A stretch of DNA of 33,015 nt from Lachnospiraceae bacterium (GTDB lineage Bacteria > Bacillota > Clostridia > Lachnospirales > Lachnospiraceae), in contig JAFYEE010000029.1 of assembly GCA_017544405.1 (NCBI GenBank), positions 1 to 33,015 on the forward strand, read 5' to 3'. A model generated the notes under the pieces. It made no database searches, was not told where the DNA came from, and saw only the letters and a program-made list of their open reading frames with translations. Both the position numbers and the translations under genes were made by a program. Position 1 is the first letter of the stretch. Each line of letters begins with the position of its first letter. Shown piece after piece: positions 16,496-23,937 of this stretch.

Positions 16496-17701
16496 ATGAC
16501 CATCGTAACCCTGAAAAAAGGCGAGGGCCGCACCATCAAGGCCGGCGGTGCCTGGATCTATGACAACGAAATCGAGAGCATCATGGGCACCTTTGAAAAC
16601 GGCGCGATCGTCGAGGTGCAGGATTTTGACTCCTACTGCATGGACTACGGCTTCATCAATCAGAATTCCAAAATCCGTGTTCGCATGCTGACCCGCAGGA
16701 AGGACGCCGTAATAGACGACGCCTTTTTCCGCGCGCGCGTGCAGGCAGCCTGGGACTACCGGAAAAGCGTGATGCCCCGCAAGGATCGAAACTGCTGCCG
16801 CGTGATCTTCGGAGAGGCGGATTTTCTGCCCGGACTCACCGTGGATAAGTACGCGGATGTGCTGGTCGTCGAATGCCTGGCGCTCGGCATGGAGCCTCTG
16901 AAGGAAAGGATCGTTCGGATCCTGAAGGAGATCCTGGCGCAGGACGGTTTCCCCATCCGCGGGGTGTACGAGCGGTCCGATGCGCCCGTCCGTAAGAAGG
17001 AAGGGCTCGCGCCGCACAAGGGATTTATCGGGGAAGAATTTGACACGAATGTCGAAATCGAAGAGAACGGGATCCGCTATCTGGTCGATGTCGTAAACGG
17101 TCAGAAGACCGGATTTTTCCTGGATCAGAAATACAACCGGCTCGCGATCCAGCGGCTGTGCGCCGGGAAGCGGGTGCTGGACTGCTTTACCCACATGGGC
17201 ACCTTCGCGCTGAACGCGGGGATCGCCGGAGCCGCGGAGGTCACCGGGCTCGACATCTCCGAATATGCCGTCGCGCAGGCCACCGAGAACGCGCGGCGCA
17301 ACGGGCTCGATGGCACGGTAACCTTCCGCGCCGCCAATGTGCTGGATGAACTGCCGAGGCTGTACGAGGCCGGGGAAACCTACGATGTCGTCATCCTCGA
17401 TCCGCCCGCCTTCACCAAATCACGCGAGGCGACGAAAAATGCGATCAAGGGCTACCGCGAGATCAACATGAAGGGTCTGAAGCTGGTGCGGGACGGCGGC
17501 TTCCTCGCCACCTGCTCCTGCTCGCATTTTATGACACAGGAGCTCTTCACGGAGGTGATCGGACAGGCCGCGAAGGCAGTCCACAAGCGTCTCCGCCAGG
17601 TCGAGCTGCGCACGCAGGCCTGCGACCACCCGATCCTCTGGGGCGCCGGGGAGAGCTATTACCTCAAGTTCTTCATCTTCCAGGTTTGTGAAGAGAAGTA
17701 G
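16496..17701 (+). CDS. RlmI-like SAM-dependent rRNA cytosine methyltransferase
   Basis: A 401-aa enzyme of the PUA-plus-Rossmann class that methylates C5 of a 23S rRNA cytosine, as RlmI does in E. coli. The N-terminal PUA-type domain (about 3-70) binds RNA; a middle domain (80-190) follows; and the C-terminal methyltransferase begins near 200 (NGQKTGFFLDQKYNR). Motif I is LDCFTHMG (228-235), the ribose-binding acid is in GLDIS (251-255), motif IV is LDPPAF (301-306), and the catalytic-cysteine region is TCSCSHF (about 341-347). AGGAAG precedes the ATG. It shares a promoter with the 66-aa gene. The convergent lipoprotein gene ends 38 bp away, and no strong terminator is seen between them. Confidence 0.93.
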   Translation: MTIVTLKKGEGRTIKAGGAWIYDNEIESIMGTFENGAIVEVQDFDSYCMDYGFINQNSKIRVRMLTRRKDAVIDDAFFRARVQAAWDYRKSVMPRKDRNCCRVIFGEADFLPGLTVDKYADVLVVECLALGMEPLKERIVRILKEILAQDGFPIRGVYERSDAPVRKKEGLAPHKGFIGEEFDTNVEIEENGIRYLVDVVNGQKTGFFLDQKYNRLAIQRLCAGKRVLDCFTHMGTFALNAGIAGAAEVTGLDISEYAVAQATENARRNGLDGTVTFRAANVLDELPRLYEAGETYDVVILDPPAFTKSREATKNAIKGYREINMKGLKLVRDGGFLATCSCSHFMTQELFTEVIGQAAKAVHKRLRQVELRTQACDHPILWGAGESYYLKFFIFQVCEEK

Positions 17702-17739
17702 GCTGCAGGGTAGCTTTTTTGTTCACGGAAGCGGCCCCT

Positions 17740-20148
17740 TCACTCACTCAGCATCAGCTGTATTCTGCTTTGAATGACCTTCGCCACTTCCTGCTCGGAT
17801 TTCTGGCCTTCAAAGAAAGGCGCGATTTCTTCGCTGAGAATAGCCATTATTTCTGCTTCCAGACTGACCGGGACGCCTCCATCCATCAGCGCGACATATT
17901 CATCCACATAGGAGGTTCCGTCTGCTCTTCCGTCCAGTTCGATCCGCCCGCCACCATGCAAAAAGGCCGGTTTCTCCGGGTGTTCCGGACCATTCTCTCC
18001 GTACAGATAGATTTCGGAAGCATCCTTCACCTGCTTTTCCATAACATCACGTCTGACCCAGTTCGTCCCATACTTGATCTGGTATTCTTCGCTCAGGAGC
18101 ATAGCCAGAAAATCCGCTGCCACATCCGCATTCTCCGAAGCCACGCTGCATGCAGTGGCTTGATAACACGACACTAAGCCGGAGGTTCTGGAAGCAGAAG
18201 GCCAGCCGACCGGGTGAAACCCTTCATCCAGGTAGCTTCTGACCTTGGAGTAGCCGATCAGGCTTCCCTCATACGGAAGGCAAAACACCCTTCCCTCCGC
18301 GATCTCCCGCTTCATGTCTTCCTTATGTGTGGAAGAATCGGTCCCGGTCTCCCGATCCGCATTGTCCCGGCAGAATCGGAGCAGATCGTAGAAACCCTCG
18401 GACCTGAAATTACAGGTTCCACTCTCCAGATCCAAAAACTCACTGTTATCGATGGACGGAGCGTATAGGTGATAAAATAATTGCAGTCCATCCAGATCCC
18501 AGTCAAAACCGGCAAAGCGCAAATCCGGGTTTTCTGCCTTCTGTTTTCGGTATGCTTCCAGCAATTCCTCCATGGTCCAACCGTTCTGACTCCATGCAGC
18601 ATCACTCACGAAAATCACCTTCAGGTTTGCATCTCCCGGAATCGCATATAATTCGTCGTCCATGGTTCCAAACGAAAGCACGCCTGTAAAAACGCGGTCC
18701 GTCACATCCTTCGGGATCCGATCTCCCAGCGGGCTTAAGAGTCCTGCCGCATGGAGACTCTCAAGATGATCCCAATCCGCCCAGATCAGATCCGGACCTT
18801 CACCGTTTTGGAAATCGACGATCAGTTTGTTCCAGCTGTAGTCATCATTCGCATCCATCTGCTCTACGCGGATGGTCACGCCGGGATGCGTTCTGGAATA
18901 ATCCGCAGCACAATTCTTCGTGTATTCATCCAGAAACTGCTGGAGCAGTACCAGCTCCTTTGTCTCCGGATGTTCGGATTTGCTGAGCCGATACAGACGC
19001 TCGTCCGTCCCTTCTCCGAAACAGGTGATGATGTCACCTGCATCATTTTCCGCAATGCCTTTGCATAAGTGTGCATCCAGACCGGTGTAATCATACATTC
19101 CGGACAGTTCCCCGGTGCTGACATTCCAGGTCATCAATCTGCTTCCGTTCAAGATCCGCACATTTCCGTGTGCATCCATGGAATATATTCCGTGTGGAAA
19201 CGGTCCTGCGCAGAGCACCTGCTTCCCGCCCGCAGAGACGACGAAAAACTCCATCTGCCCAGCTTCGGTTGCGCATGCGAAGATCGGAACCCCGTCCGGA
19301 TTCTTGCCGATGCATTGAAGGTCGGTAATGCGACCACTGACATCCGCCGTAGCGGTTCGATTTCCCGTCTTGTCATACAAATAGATGGCGTTTTCCGGGA
19401 CACATGCCAAATACAGACTCCCGTCCGGGCCGCATTTTATCAGTTGCGGCTGGATCGATTCCCCCTCGCTTCCGGATGCTTCGCGGTAAGGCTCCGTGAT
19501 ATCAAGCACATCGAAAACCGCACCATCCGGAGTCATCCCGATGCGGTAATGGCTCGGCTCTTCCTCGCCGAATCTCCCGGCCTGCAGGAAGAAATACAGG
19601 TTCTCGCCGTCCGTATCCATAAAGTTGATCCACGCTGGGGAATCCGGGTGGCTTTCCTGAAGCCTGCTGACATAAAGATCGCCAAACACATCGGCAAAAT
19701 CCGCATCCGCGATGGACGCCCAGATCGTCTCGGTCTCCATGCTGCTTAAGTCGATCTTCTTCAGTTCATATCTGCTGGCCCGGTGCGCATCCCCGAGATC
19801 TTCCATGTAAAGCAGTAAGTACAGATCTCCACCGAGGACAGCCATATCATTCTGAAAATGGAAGTATTCCGCGTTGGTCGGATTCACCAGCCCGGAGACG
19901 CATTGGACCACTTCCCACTCGTCCTGCATACGGAGGTTTTCCCAATCCGTCCCCTGCCCGGGCACTGTCCAGTTCACCGCCAGCAGATCCACGATCTCCT
20001 GCGGGACCGCGCTTTCCTCCTGCTTATCCGTTGCACCGGTATCCGTCACCTCTTCCTGTTTTCCGCAGGCTGCAAGCACATACAAGGAGAGAAGGAGGGC
20101 GAGGACTCCTATGTACTTCCCGGTTTTCTTTGACGTGAATACTCTCAT
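17740..20148 (-). CDS. Lipoprotein with propeller-like domain and ABC solute-binding domain
   Basis: An 802-aa surface lipoprotein. The signal peptide ends in the lipobox LAAC with lipidated C28, and a Thr/Glu/Gln-rich spacer follows. Residues 60-390 consist of repeated short beta motifs with Gly/Asp-rich turns (DGENLYFFLQ, PDGSLYLA, DAHGNVRIL), resembling a beta-propeller. Residues about 395-740 resemble family-1 sugar-binding proteins: HPGVTIRVEQ, GPDLIWADWDHLESLHAAGLLSPL, DELYAIPG and a C-lobe with LPYEGSLIGYS. The tail is helical. GGGGAG precedes the ATG. No permease or ATPase gene is nearby, so the protein either works with a distant importer or acts as a sensor. The relic immediately upstream encodes the ends of a paralogue. 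Confidence 0.88.
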   Translation of the reverse strand: MRVFTSKKTGKYIGVLALLLSLYVLAACGKQEEVTDTGATDKQEESAVPQEIVDLLAVNWTVPGQGTDWENLRMQDEWEVVQCVSGLVNPTNAEYFHFQNDMAVLGGDLYLLLYMEDLGDAHRASRYELKKIDLSSMETETIWASIADADFADVFGDLYVSRLQESHPDSPAWINFMDTDGENLYFFLQAGRFGEEEPSHYRIGMTPDGAVFDVLDITEPYREASGSEGESIQPQLIKCGPDGSLYLACVPENAIYLYDKTGNRTATADVSGRITDLQCIGKNPDGVPIFACATEAGQMEFFVVSAGGKQVLCAGPFPHGIYSMDAHGNVRILNGSRLMTWNVSTGELSGMYDYTGLDAHLCKGIAENDAGDIITCFGEGTDERLYRLSKSEHPETKELVLLQQFLDEYTKNCAADYSRTHPGVTIRVEQMDANDDYSWNKLIVDFQNGEGPDLIWADWDHLESLHAAGLLSPLGDRIPKDVTDRVFTGVLSFGTMDDELYAIPGDANLKVIFVSDAAWSQNGWTMEELLEAYRKQKAENPDLRFAGFDWDLDGLQLFYHLYAPSIDNSEFLDLESGTCNFRSEGFYDLLRFCRDNADRETGTDSSTHKEDMKREIAEGRVFCLPYEGSLIGYSKVRSYLDEGFHPVGWPSASRTSGLVSCYQATACSVASENADVAADFLAMLLSEEYQIKYGTNWVRRDVMEKQVKDASEIYLYGENGPEHPEKPAFLHGGGRIELDGRADGTSYVDEYVALMDGGVPVSLEAEIMAILSEEIAPFFEGQKSEQEVAKVIQSRIQLMLSE

Positions 20149-20233
20149 ACAGATCTCCCCAGCCTGTCCCGATCATCCTTATCGCGCCATTTCTGTCCAT
20201 TTAGTGTTAATGAGCCAATTTTGTCTATTTATT

Positions 20234-20499
20234 TCACTGTGAGGTTGTCATCTGCTCGCTCAGGTACAGCTTTGTCCTGCTCTCGAGGACAGCAATGCAT
20301 TCCTCCATGCTTTTCTGGCCGGCAAAATAGGGCGTTGCTTCCTCCAGAACGAAGTAACAGATCTTGCGTTCGAGGCTCGTCAGGCGCACTGCTCCGTCCA
20401 ATACGTTTGTGGAGAATCCCCGCTTCCCGAGCAGGAAGCGAGGAGAATTGAAAAAATCAGAAAAATAATAATCAGAGATCGGAAGGACTGTCTATACAT
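20234..20499 (-). pseudogene. Deleted relic of a second solute-binding lipoprotein
   Basis: Both ends of a paralogue of the downstream lipoprotein remain but the middle is gone. The 5' part has a ribosome site (AAGGAAG) and an ATG at 20499 encoding a lipoprotein signal peptide with lipobox LLASC, then runs out of frame to a stop after 39 codons. The 3' part, in another frame and ending at 20234, encodes DGAVRLTSLE, EEATPYFAGQKSMEE and LESRTKLYLSEQ. These match DGGVPVSLEAE, EEIAPFFEGQKSEQE and IQSRIQLMLSE at the end of the intact gene. The junction lies near 20408-20418. About 2.1 kb would have been lost by comparison with the intact copy. Confidence 0.85.
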
Positions 20500-20541
20500 G
20501 ATCTGCTTCCTTCACGCGGCCGTGGAAAGAATCCGAATTGG

Positions 20542-21837
20542 CTAATCTCTCAAACAACAAAGTGGCACGACGTAGACACCGTTTTCCATTCGGTAGGCGA
20601 CATTGTTTTTGGTTATTACCATCAGAAAAGCCGGCTCTCCTGTCCTCTCATAATCGATATCCTCCGCAATCTTAATAAGGTTTTCGGCAGCCCTTTTGAT
20701 GTCCTCGATCCCACCGAGTTTCACTTCAATCAGAGCCCACGAGCCATCATTAAACTGGATTACAGCATCGGCTTCCCTTCTTTTGGAATCACGATATTTA
20801 TATACATGAGCACCCATCACATCCGCATACACGCGAAGGTCATGGATAACCAATGATTCAAATAGCAGTCCAAAGGTCGTTATATCCTTAAAAATCCCTT
20901 CTGGTGTGATCCCAAGTGCAGCCGCCCCTATGGATGCATCCGTAAAATGCCTCGTTTCCTTGGTCCGAATGGCTGTCCTGCTCCGCAGATTCGGATTCCA
21001 TGCAGGAAGCTCCTCTATCACATACAGATTTCGAAGCGCATTCAGATACTTTGCAAATACATCCTTATCAAAGGATTCATCTTCTCCTGTACAATCATCC
21101 AAAAGCGTTGTATCTGCCGCGGCAATAGACACATTTCTGGCGTAGGAACGCATCAGTTTTCGAGCCTTTTGTTCATCTCTTTTAAGTGGAATCTCCTTCA
21201 GCGAAAAAATATCATCCGTAACCACTACTTCATAATAATCTCTTGCCTGTGCGAGCGCAACATCCCGCTCCTTATCAATCGCAACCGGCCATCCTCCTCT
21301 GCATATGAAATATGCATAATCATTTATCGTTTTAGGGGATGGAACAGGCGAAAAAATGCCCTTCTTCAGGCCTGATAGAGAGACGCTTCCATTACTGTCC
21401 CCTGTTTCAAACAATGACATTGTTCGCATCATTTTACGGATAATGCGCCCGTTCCCGGTATGTCTGCTTCCATCCCAGATAGCATCTGCCCTGGTCTTGT
21501 CCGTAACACTTCCGGTAAGAATGTATTGTCCAAATTCTCCGGTCTTGTCAACTTCATACTTAATCTGATCCCAAATAAAGGAAACATGTTGCCATTCGTC
21601 AATGAGGATTGGTTTTTCACCGTAATTCAGGAAATTGGAAGGGGCAATTTTAGCAAGCTCAATGTAGCCATCTCTGGTGTCAATTGGCATCAAATCGATA
21701 ACTGTCCTGGCAAATCTTTTCGCAGTCGTCGACTTCCCGCACCATTTGGGTCCGACAATCACCAATGCTCCCTTACTTTTCAAAGTAAAAGCAATCACTT
21801 CGTCCATTAATCTGTTGATGTATATATTGTTACTCAT
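20542..21837 (-). CDS. AAA ATPase with DUF4143 C-terminal domain
   Basis: A 431-aa ATPase of the AAA_14/DUF4143 group, whose cellular role is not established. Walker A is GPKWCGKST (29-37), Walker B PILIDEW (76-82), and a sensor-like LTGS follows (107-110). The C-terminal part holds a PD-(D/E)XK-like pattern (READAVI with D357; IEVKLG with E371 and K373), as often seen in DUF4143 proteins. AAAGGAG stands ten bases ahead of the ATG. By eye the gene is more AT-rich than its neighbours, consistent with later acquisition. It stands alone, with a seven-copy 23-bp iteron array beginning 41 bp upstream, and the cassette lies between 26-bp near-identical direct repeats. Confidence 0.9.
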   Translation of the reverse strand: MSNNIYINRLMDEVIAFTLKSKGALVIVGPKWCGKSTTAKRFARTVIDLMPIDTRDGYIELAKIAPSNFLNYGEKPILIDEWQHVSFIWDQIKYEVDKTGEFGQYILTGSVTDKTRADAIWDGSRHTGNGRIIRKMMRTMSLFETGDSNGSVSLSGLKKGIFSPVPSPKTINDYAYFICRGGWPVAIDKERDVALAQARDYYEVVVTDDIFSLKEIPLKRDEQKARKLMRSYARNVSIAAADTTLLDDCTGEDESFDKDVFAKYLNALRNLYVIEELPAWNPNLRSRTAIRTKETRHFTDASIGAAALGITPEGIFKDITTFGLLFESLVIHDLRVYADVMGAHVYKYRDSKRREADAVIQFNDGSWALIEVKLGGIEDIKRAAENLIKIAEDIDYERTGEPAFLMVITKNNVAYRMENGVYVVPLCCLRD

Positions 21838-21877
21838 CCCTGCGTTGCTCCTTTCCTGTTCTCATTTTACCCCAAAT

Positions 21878-22021
21878 CGGAAGAATATGATAGATTTGGT
21901 CGGAAGAAAAATAAGATTTCGGTCGGAAGAATGTGAGGCTTTGGATCGGAAGAAAAACAGGGTTTCGGTCGGAAGAATGTGAGGCTTTGGATCGGAAGAA
22001 AAATAGGAATTGGGACGGAAG
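21878..22021. repeat. Seven 23-bp iterons upstream of the DUF4143 ATPase
   Basis: CGGAAG occurs at 21878, 21901, 21924, 21947, 21970, 21993 and 22016, exactly 23 bp apart each time. Neighbouring iterons alternate between two versions of the intervening 17 bp, so the array is also a 46-bp repeat (units starting 21877, 21923, 21969). The second and third 46-bp units are almost identical. The array ends about 40 bp before the ATPase start codon and abuts the terminator of the peptidase gene. The fixed spacing and position suggest protein binding, perhaps autoregulation; the spacers are repeats too, so it is not a CRISPR. Confidence 0.88.
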
Positions 22022-22030
22022 TTTGACGTG

Positions 22031-22067
22031 AAAAATCCCCGCTTCCGGAGCAGGAAGCGGGGATTTT
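22031..22067 (-). terminator. Terminator of the oligoendopeptidase gene
   Basis: AAAATCCCCGCTTCC (22032-22046) and its exact complement (22053-22067) form a 15-bp stem around a 6-nt loop, ending in a T-run on the minus strand, 8 bp past the stop codon. A 26-bp part of it recurs with one mismatch at 20415-20440, inside the signal-peptide region of the lipoprotein relic. Confidence 0.93.
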
Positions 22068-22074
22068 GAATACA

Positions 22075-23874
22075 TCAAAGTTTCTCGCTGAGCGCGCAGA
22101 TCTCATCGATATAGCCGCCGATGGTCTCGATGGTATCCAGAAGCGGCGCATCCGTCGAGATATCCACGCCGGCATTTAGCGCGAACTGCAGGGGCTTCAG
22201 CTTGCTGCCCATGGCGAGACCGCGCTTCCAGTCCTCCACGGCCGGCTGACCTTCCCGCTCGATCCGCTTGGCAGCCTCGGTCGCGATGGTGAGCCCCGCG
22301 CTGTAGGTGTAGGAATACAGGCCCATATAGTAGTGGGGCTGCCGCATCCAGGTAAGTTCCGCACCTCGGGTCAGGACCACGGCATCTCCCCAGAATTTCT
22401 TCAGCGTCTTTTTGAAGATCCTGCTGAGCGTATCCGCAGTCACGCTGCCGCCCTTGTCGATGATCTTATAGACCTCGCGCTGGTAGGCCGCCTCCAGCAG
22501 GTGCGTCACAAAATTGTGATAGTAGGTATTGCCCACCATATTGGAGAGCACCCAGCGCCGGAATCTGGGATCCTCGTTCGTCTTCAGCAGATAGTGGGCG
22601 AGCAGCAGCTCGTTCATGGTCGACGGGGACTCGACAAAATACCCGGAAGCATTGTTGTCAAAATAACTCTGTGCTTCGCTGCAGGCGCGGAAATGTCCCG
22701 CGTGCCCGAGCTCATGCGCCATCGTGAAGACATCGGACATCCTTCCGTTGAAGGACAGCAGGATGAAGGAGTTCTTCCGGTAGGGGCTGGCACAGAAGCC
22801 GCCGGTGCACTTGCCTTCGTTGTTGGCATAGTCAAACCAGCGGTTGTCGAAGGCTTCCTCCACCATCTTCACATAGTCCGGTCCGAGCACCGCAAGTCCC
22901 TTGACACAGTATTCTCTCGCCTGTTCGATGGTCACCGCGGGGCTGTAATCCGGATCGACGGGGAGCTTCAGGTCCGCATAGGTCATCCGGTCCAGACCGT
23001 GGAGCCTTTGAAGGAGCTTTGCGTATTTTTGCATGTGCGGCGCAAGGCGCGTCATGATGAGATCGATCTGGCGGTCATAGAGCTCCCGCGGGACATCGTC
23101 GGAAAAAAGCAGACTGTCGAAGACACTCCCGAAGCCCCGAAGCTCCGCCATGGTCTTCTCTTCCCGCACGCACTGGTTGTAGGCCGTCGCGGTCACATTT
23201 TCATACTCCCGGAGCTTCTTCGAGAAAGCGCGGAAGGCTGCCCGGCGGACCGGTGTCCGCGCGTCGTATTCGTAATCGTCCTCAAAAAGCGAGTACCCGA
23301 GCGGATATTTCACGCCCTCCGCGGTAAAGCTGCCAAACTTCATATCCGCATGCTTCGCGGCGAGATAGGTCTCATACCCTTCATGAAGCGTCTGACCTAA
23401 GGAAGCCAGCGCTTTCTCCGTCTCCGGGGAGAGCATGTGCGGCTTAAAGCGCAGCACCTCGTCCAGATAGCCGGCCTGTCGCTCCTCGGCCTCGCGGGCT
23501 TCCCGGAGCACCGCCTCGTCCGCGCGCGCGATCTCATCGTCCACAAACTGAATCGATGCATTCATGGCCGTAAATTCATTCTCCAGCAGATTATACTGCT
23601 CGGTCAGGCGCGGATCGGTATGATCCACCTCCATGGCGAGGCTGTAGTAGTTGCCCAGATGGTCCTGGAGGATGTAAAGCTGCTCGAGCAGCGTAAGGCA
23701 CGAATTGATCTTTTCCGCCGTTACGAGCTTTCCCTTAAATCTGCGGATCTGCTTTGCCAGCTCTCTCGCCTTCTTGCGGTCGGCCTGCAGCTCCTCCTCG
23801 CTCTTGTAAAGGAGCGTCAGATCCCAGGTCTGCTCTGTGGGGACCTCTTTTCTTTTTAACAGTCTCTCTTCCAT
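22075..23874 (-). CDS. pepF: Oligoendopeptidase F (M3 family zinc peptidase)
   Basis: A 599-aa cytoplasmic metallopeptidase that cleaves short peptides. The active site HELGH (387-391) sits in the M3 context FTMAHELGHAGHF, and the third zinc ligand lies in VESPSTMNE (about 414-422). The N-terminal helical region (to about 200) is typical of the PepF/M3B group, and the length is usual for the family. I start at 23874, where GGAGG lies four bases ahead of the ATG; the 13 codons further upstream have no ribosome site. The gene follows the ABC exporter by 47 nt and might be partly co-transcribed. Its own strong terminator follows. Confidence 0.95.
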   Translation of the reverse strand: MEERLLKRKEVPTEQTWDLTLLYKSEEELQADRKKARELAKQIRRFKGKLVTAEKINSCLTLLEQLYILQDHLGNYYSLAMEVDHTDPRLTEQYNLLENEFTAMNASIQFVDDEIARADEAVLREAREAEERQAGYLDEVLRFKPHMLSPETEKALASLGQTLHEGYETYLAAKHADMKFGSFTAEGVKYPLGYSLFEDDYEYDARTPVRRAAFRAFSKKLREYENVTATAYNQCVREEKTMAELRGFGSVFDSLLFSDDVPRELYDRQIDLIMTRLAPHMQKYAKLLQRLHGLDRMTYADLKLPVDPDYSPAVTIEQAREYCVKGLAVLGPDYVKMVEEAFDNRWFDYANNEGKCTGGFCASPYRKNSFILLSFNGRMSDVFTMAHELGHAGHFRACSEAQSYFDNNASGYFVESPSTMNELLLAHYLLKTNEDPRFRRWVLSNMVGNTYYHNFVTHLLEAAYQREVYKIIDKGGSVTADTLSRIFKKTLKKFWGDAVVLTRGAELTWMRQPHYYMGLYSYTYSAGLTIATEAAKRIEREGQPAVEDWKRGLAMGSKLKPLQFALNAGVDISTDAPLLDTIETIGGYIDEICALSEKL

Positions 23875-23908
23875 ATTTCCTCCACCCAAAGGATTATTTT
23901 TCATTTCG

Positions 23909-23937
23909 GGCACAGCCCGCCTTAGGCGAACTGTGCC
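23909..23937 (-). other. Hairpin enclosing the stop codon of the second ABC gene
   Basis: GGCACAGTTCGCC and GGCGGGCTGTGCC form a 13-bp stem (two G-T pairs) whose 3-nt loop is the TAA stop codon of the ABC half-transporter. No T-run follows, so it may be an RNA-stabilising or processing structure, or a weak terminator between the exporter and the peptidase. Confidence 0.6.

Noticed and set aside
17702..17739. Terminator between the methyltransferase and the lipoprotein gene
   Set aside because: A run of six T is present but the preceding stem (GCT/AGC) is too short to support the call.
21878..22021. CRISPR array
   Set aside because: The intervals between CGGAAG copies are only about 17 bp and are themselves repeated, and no cas gene is present.
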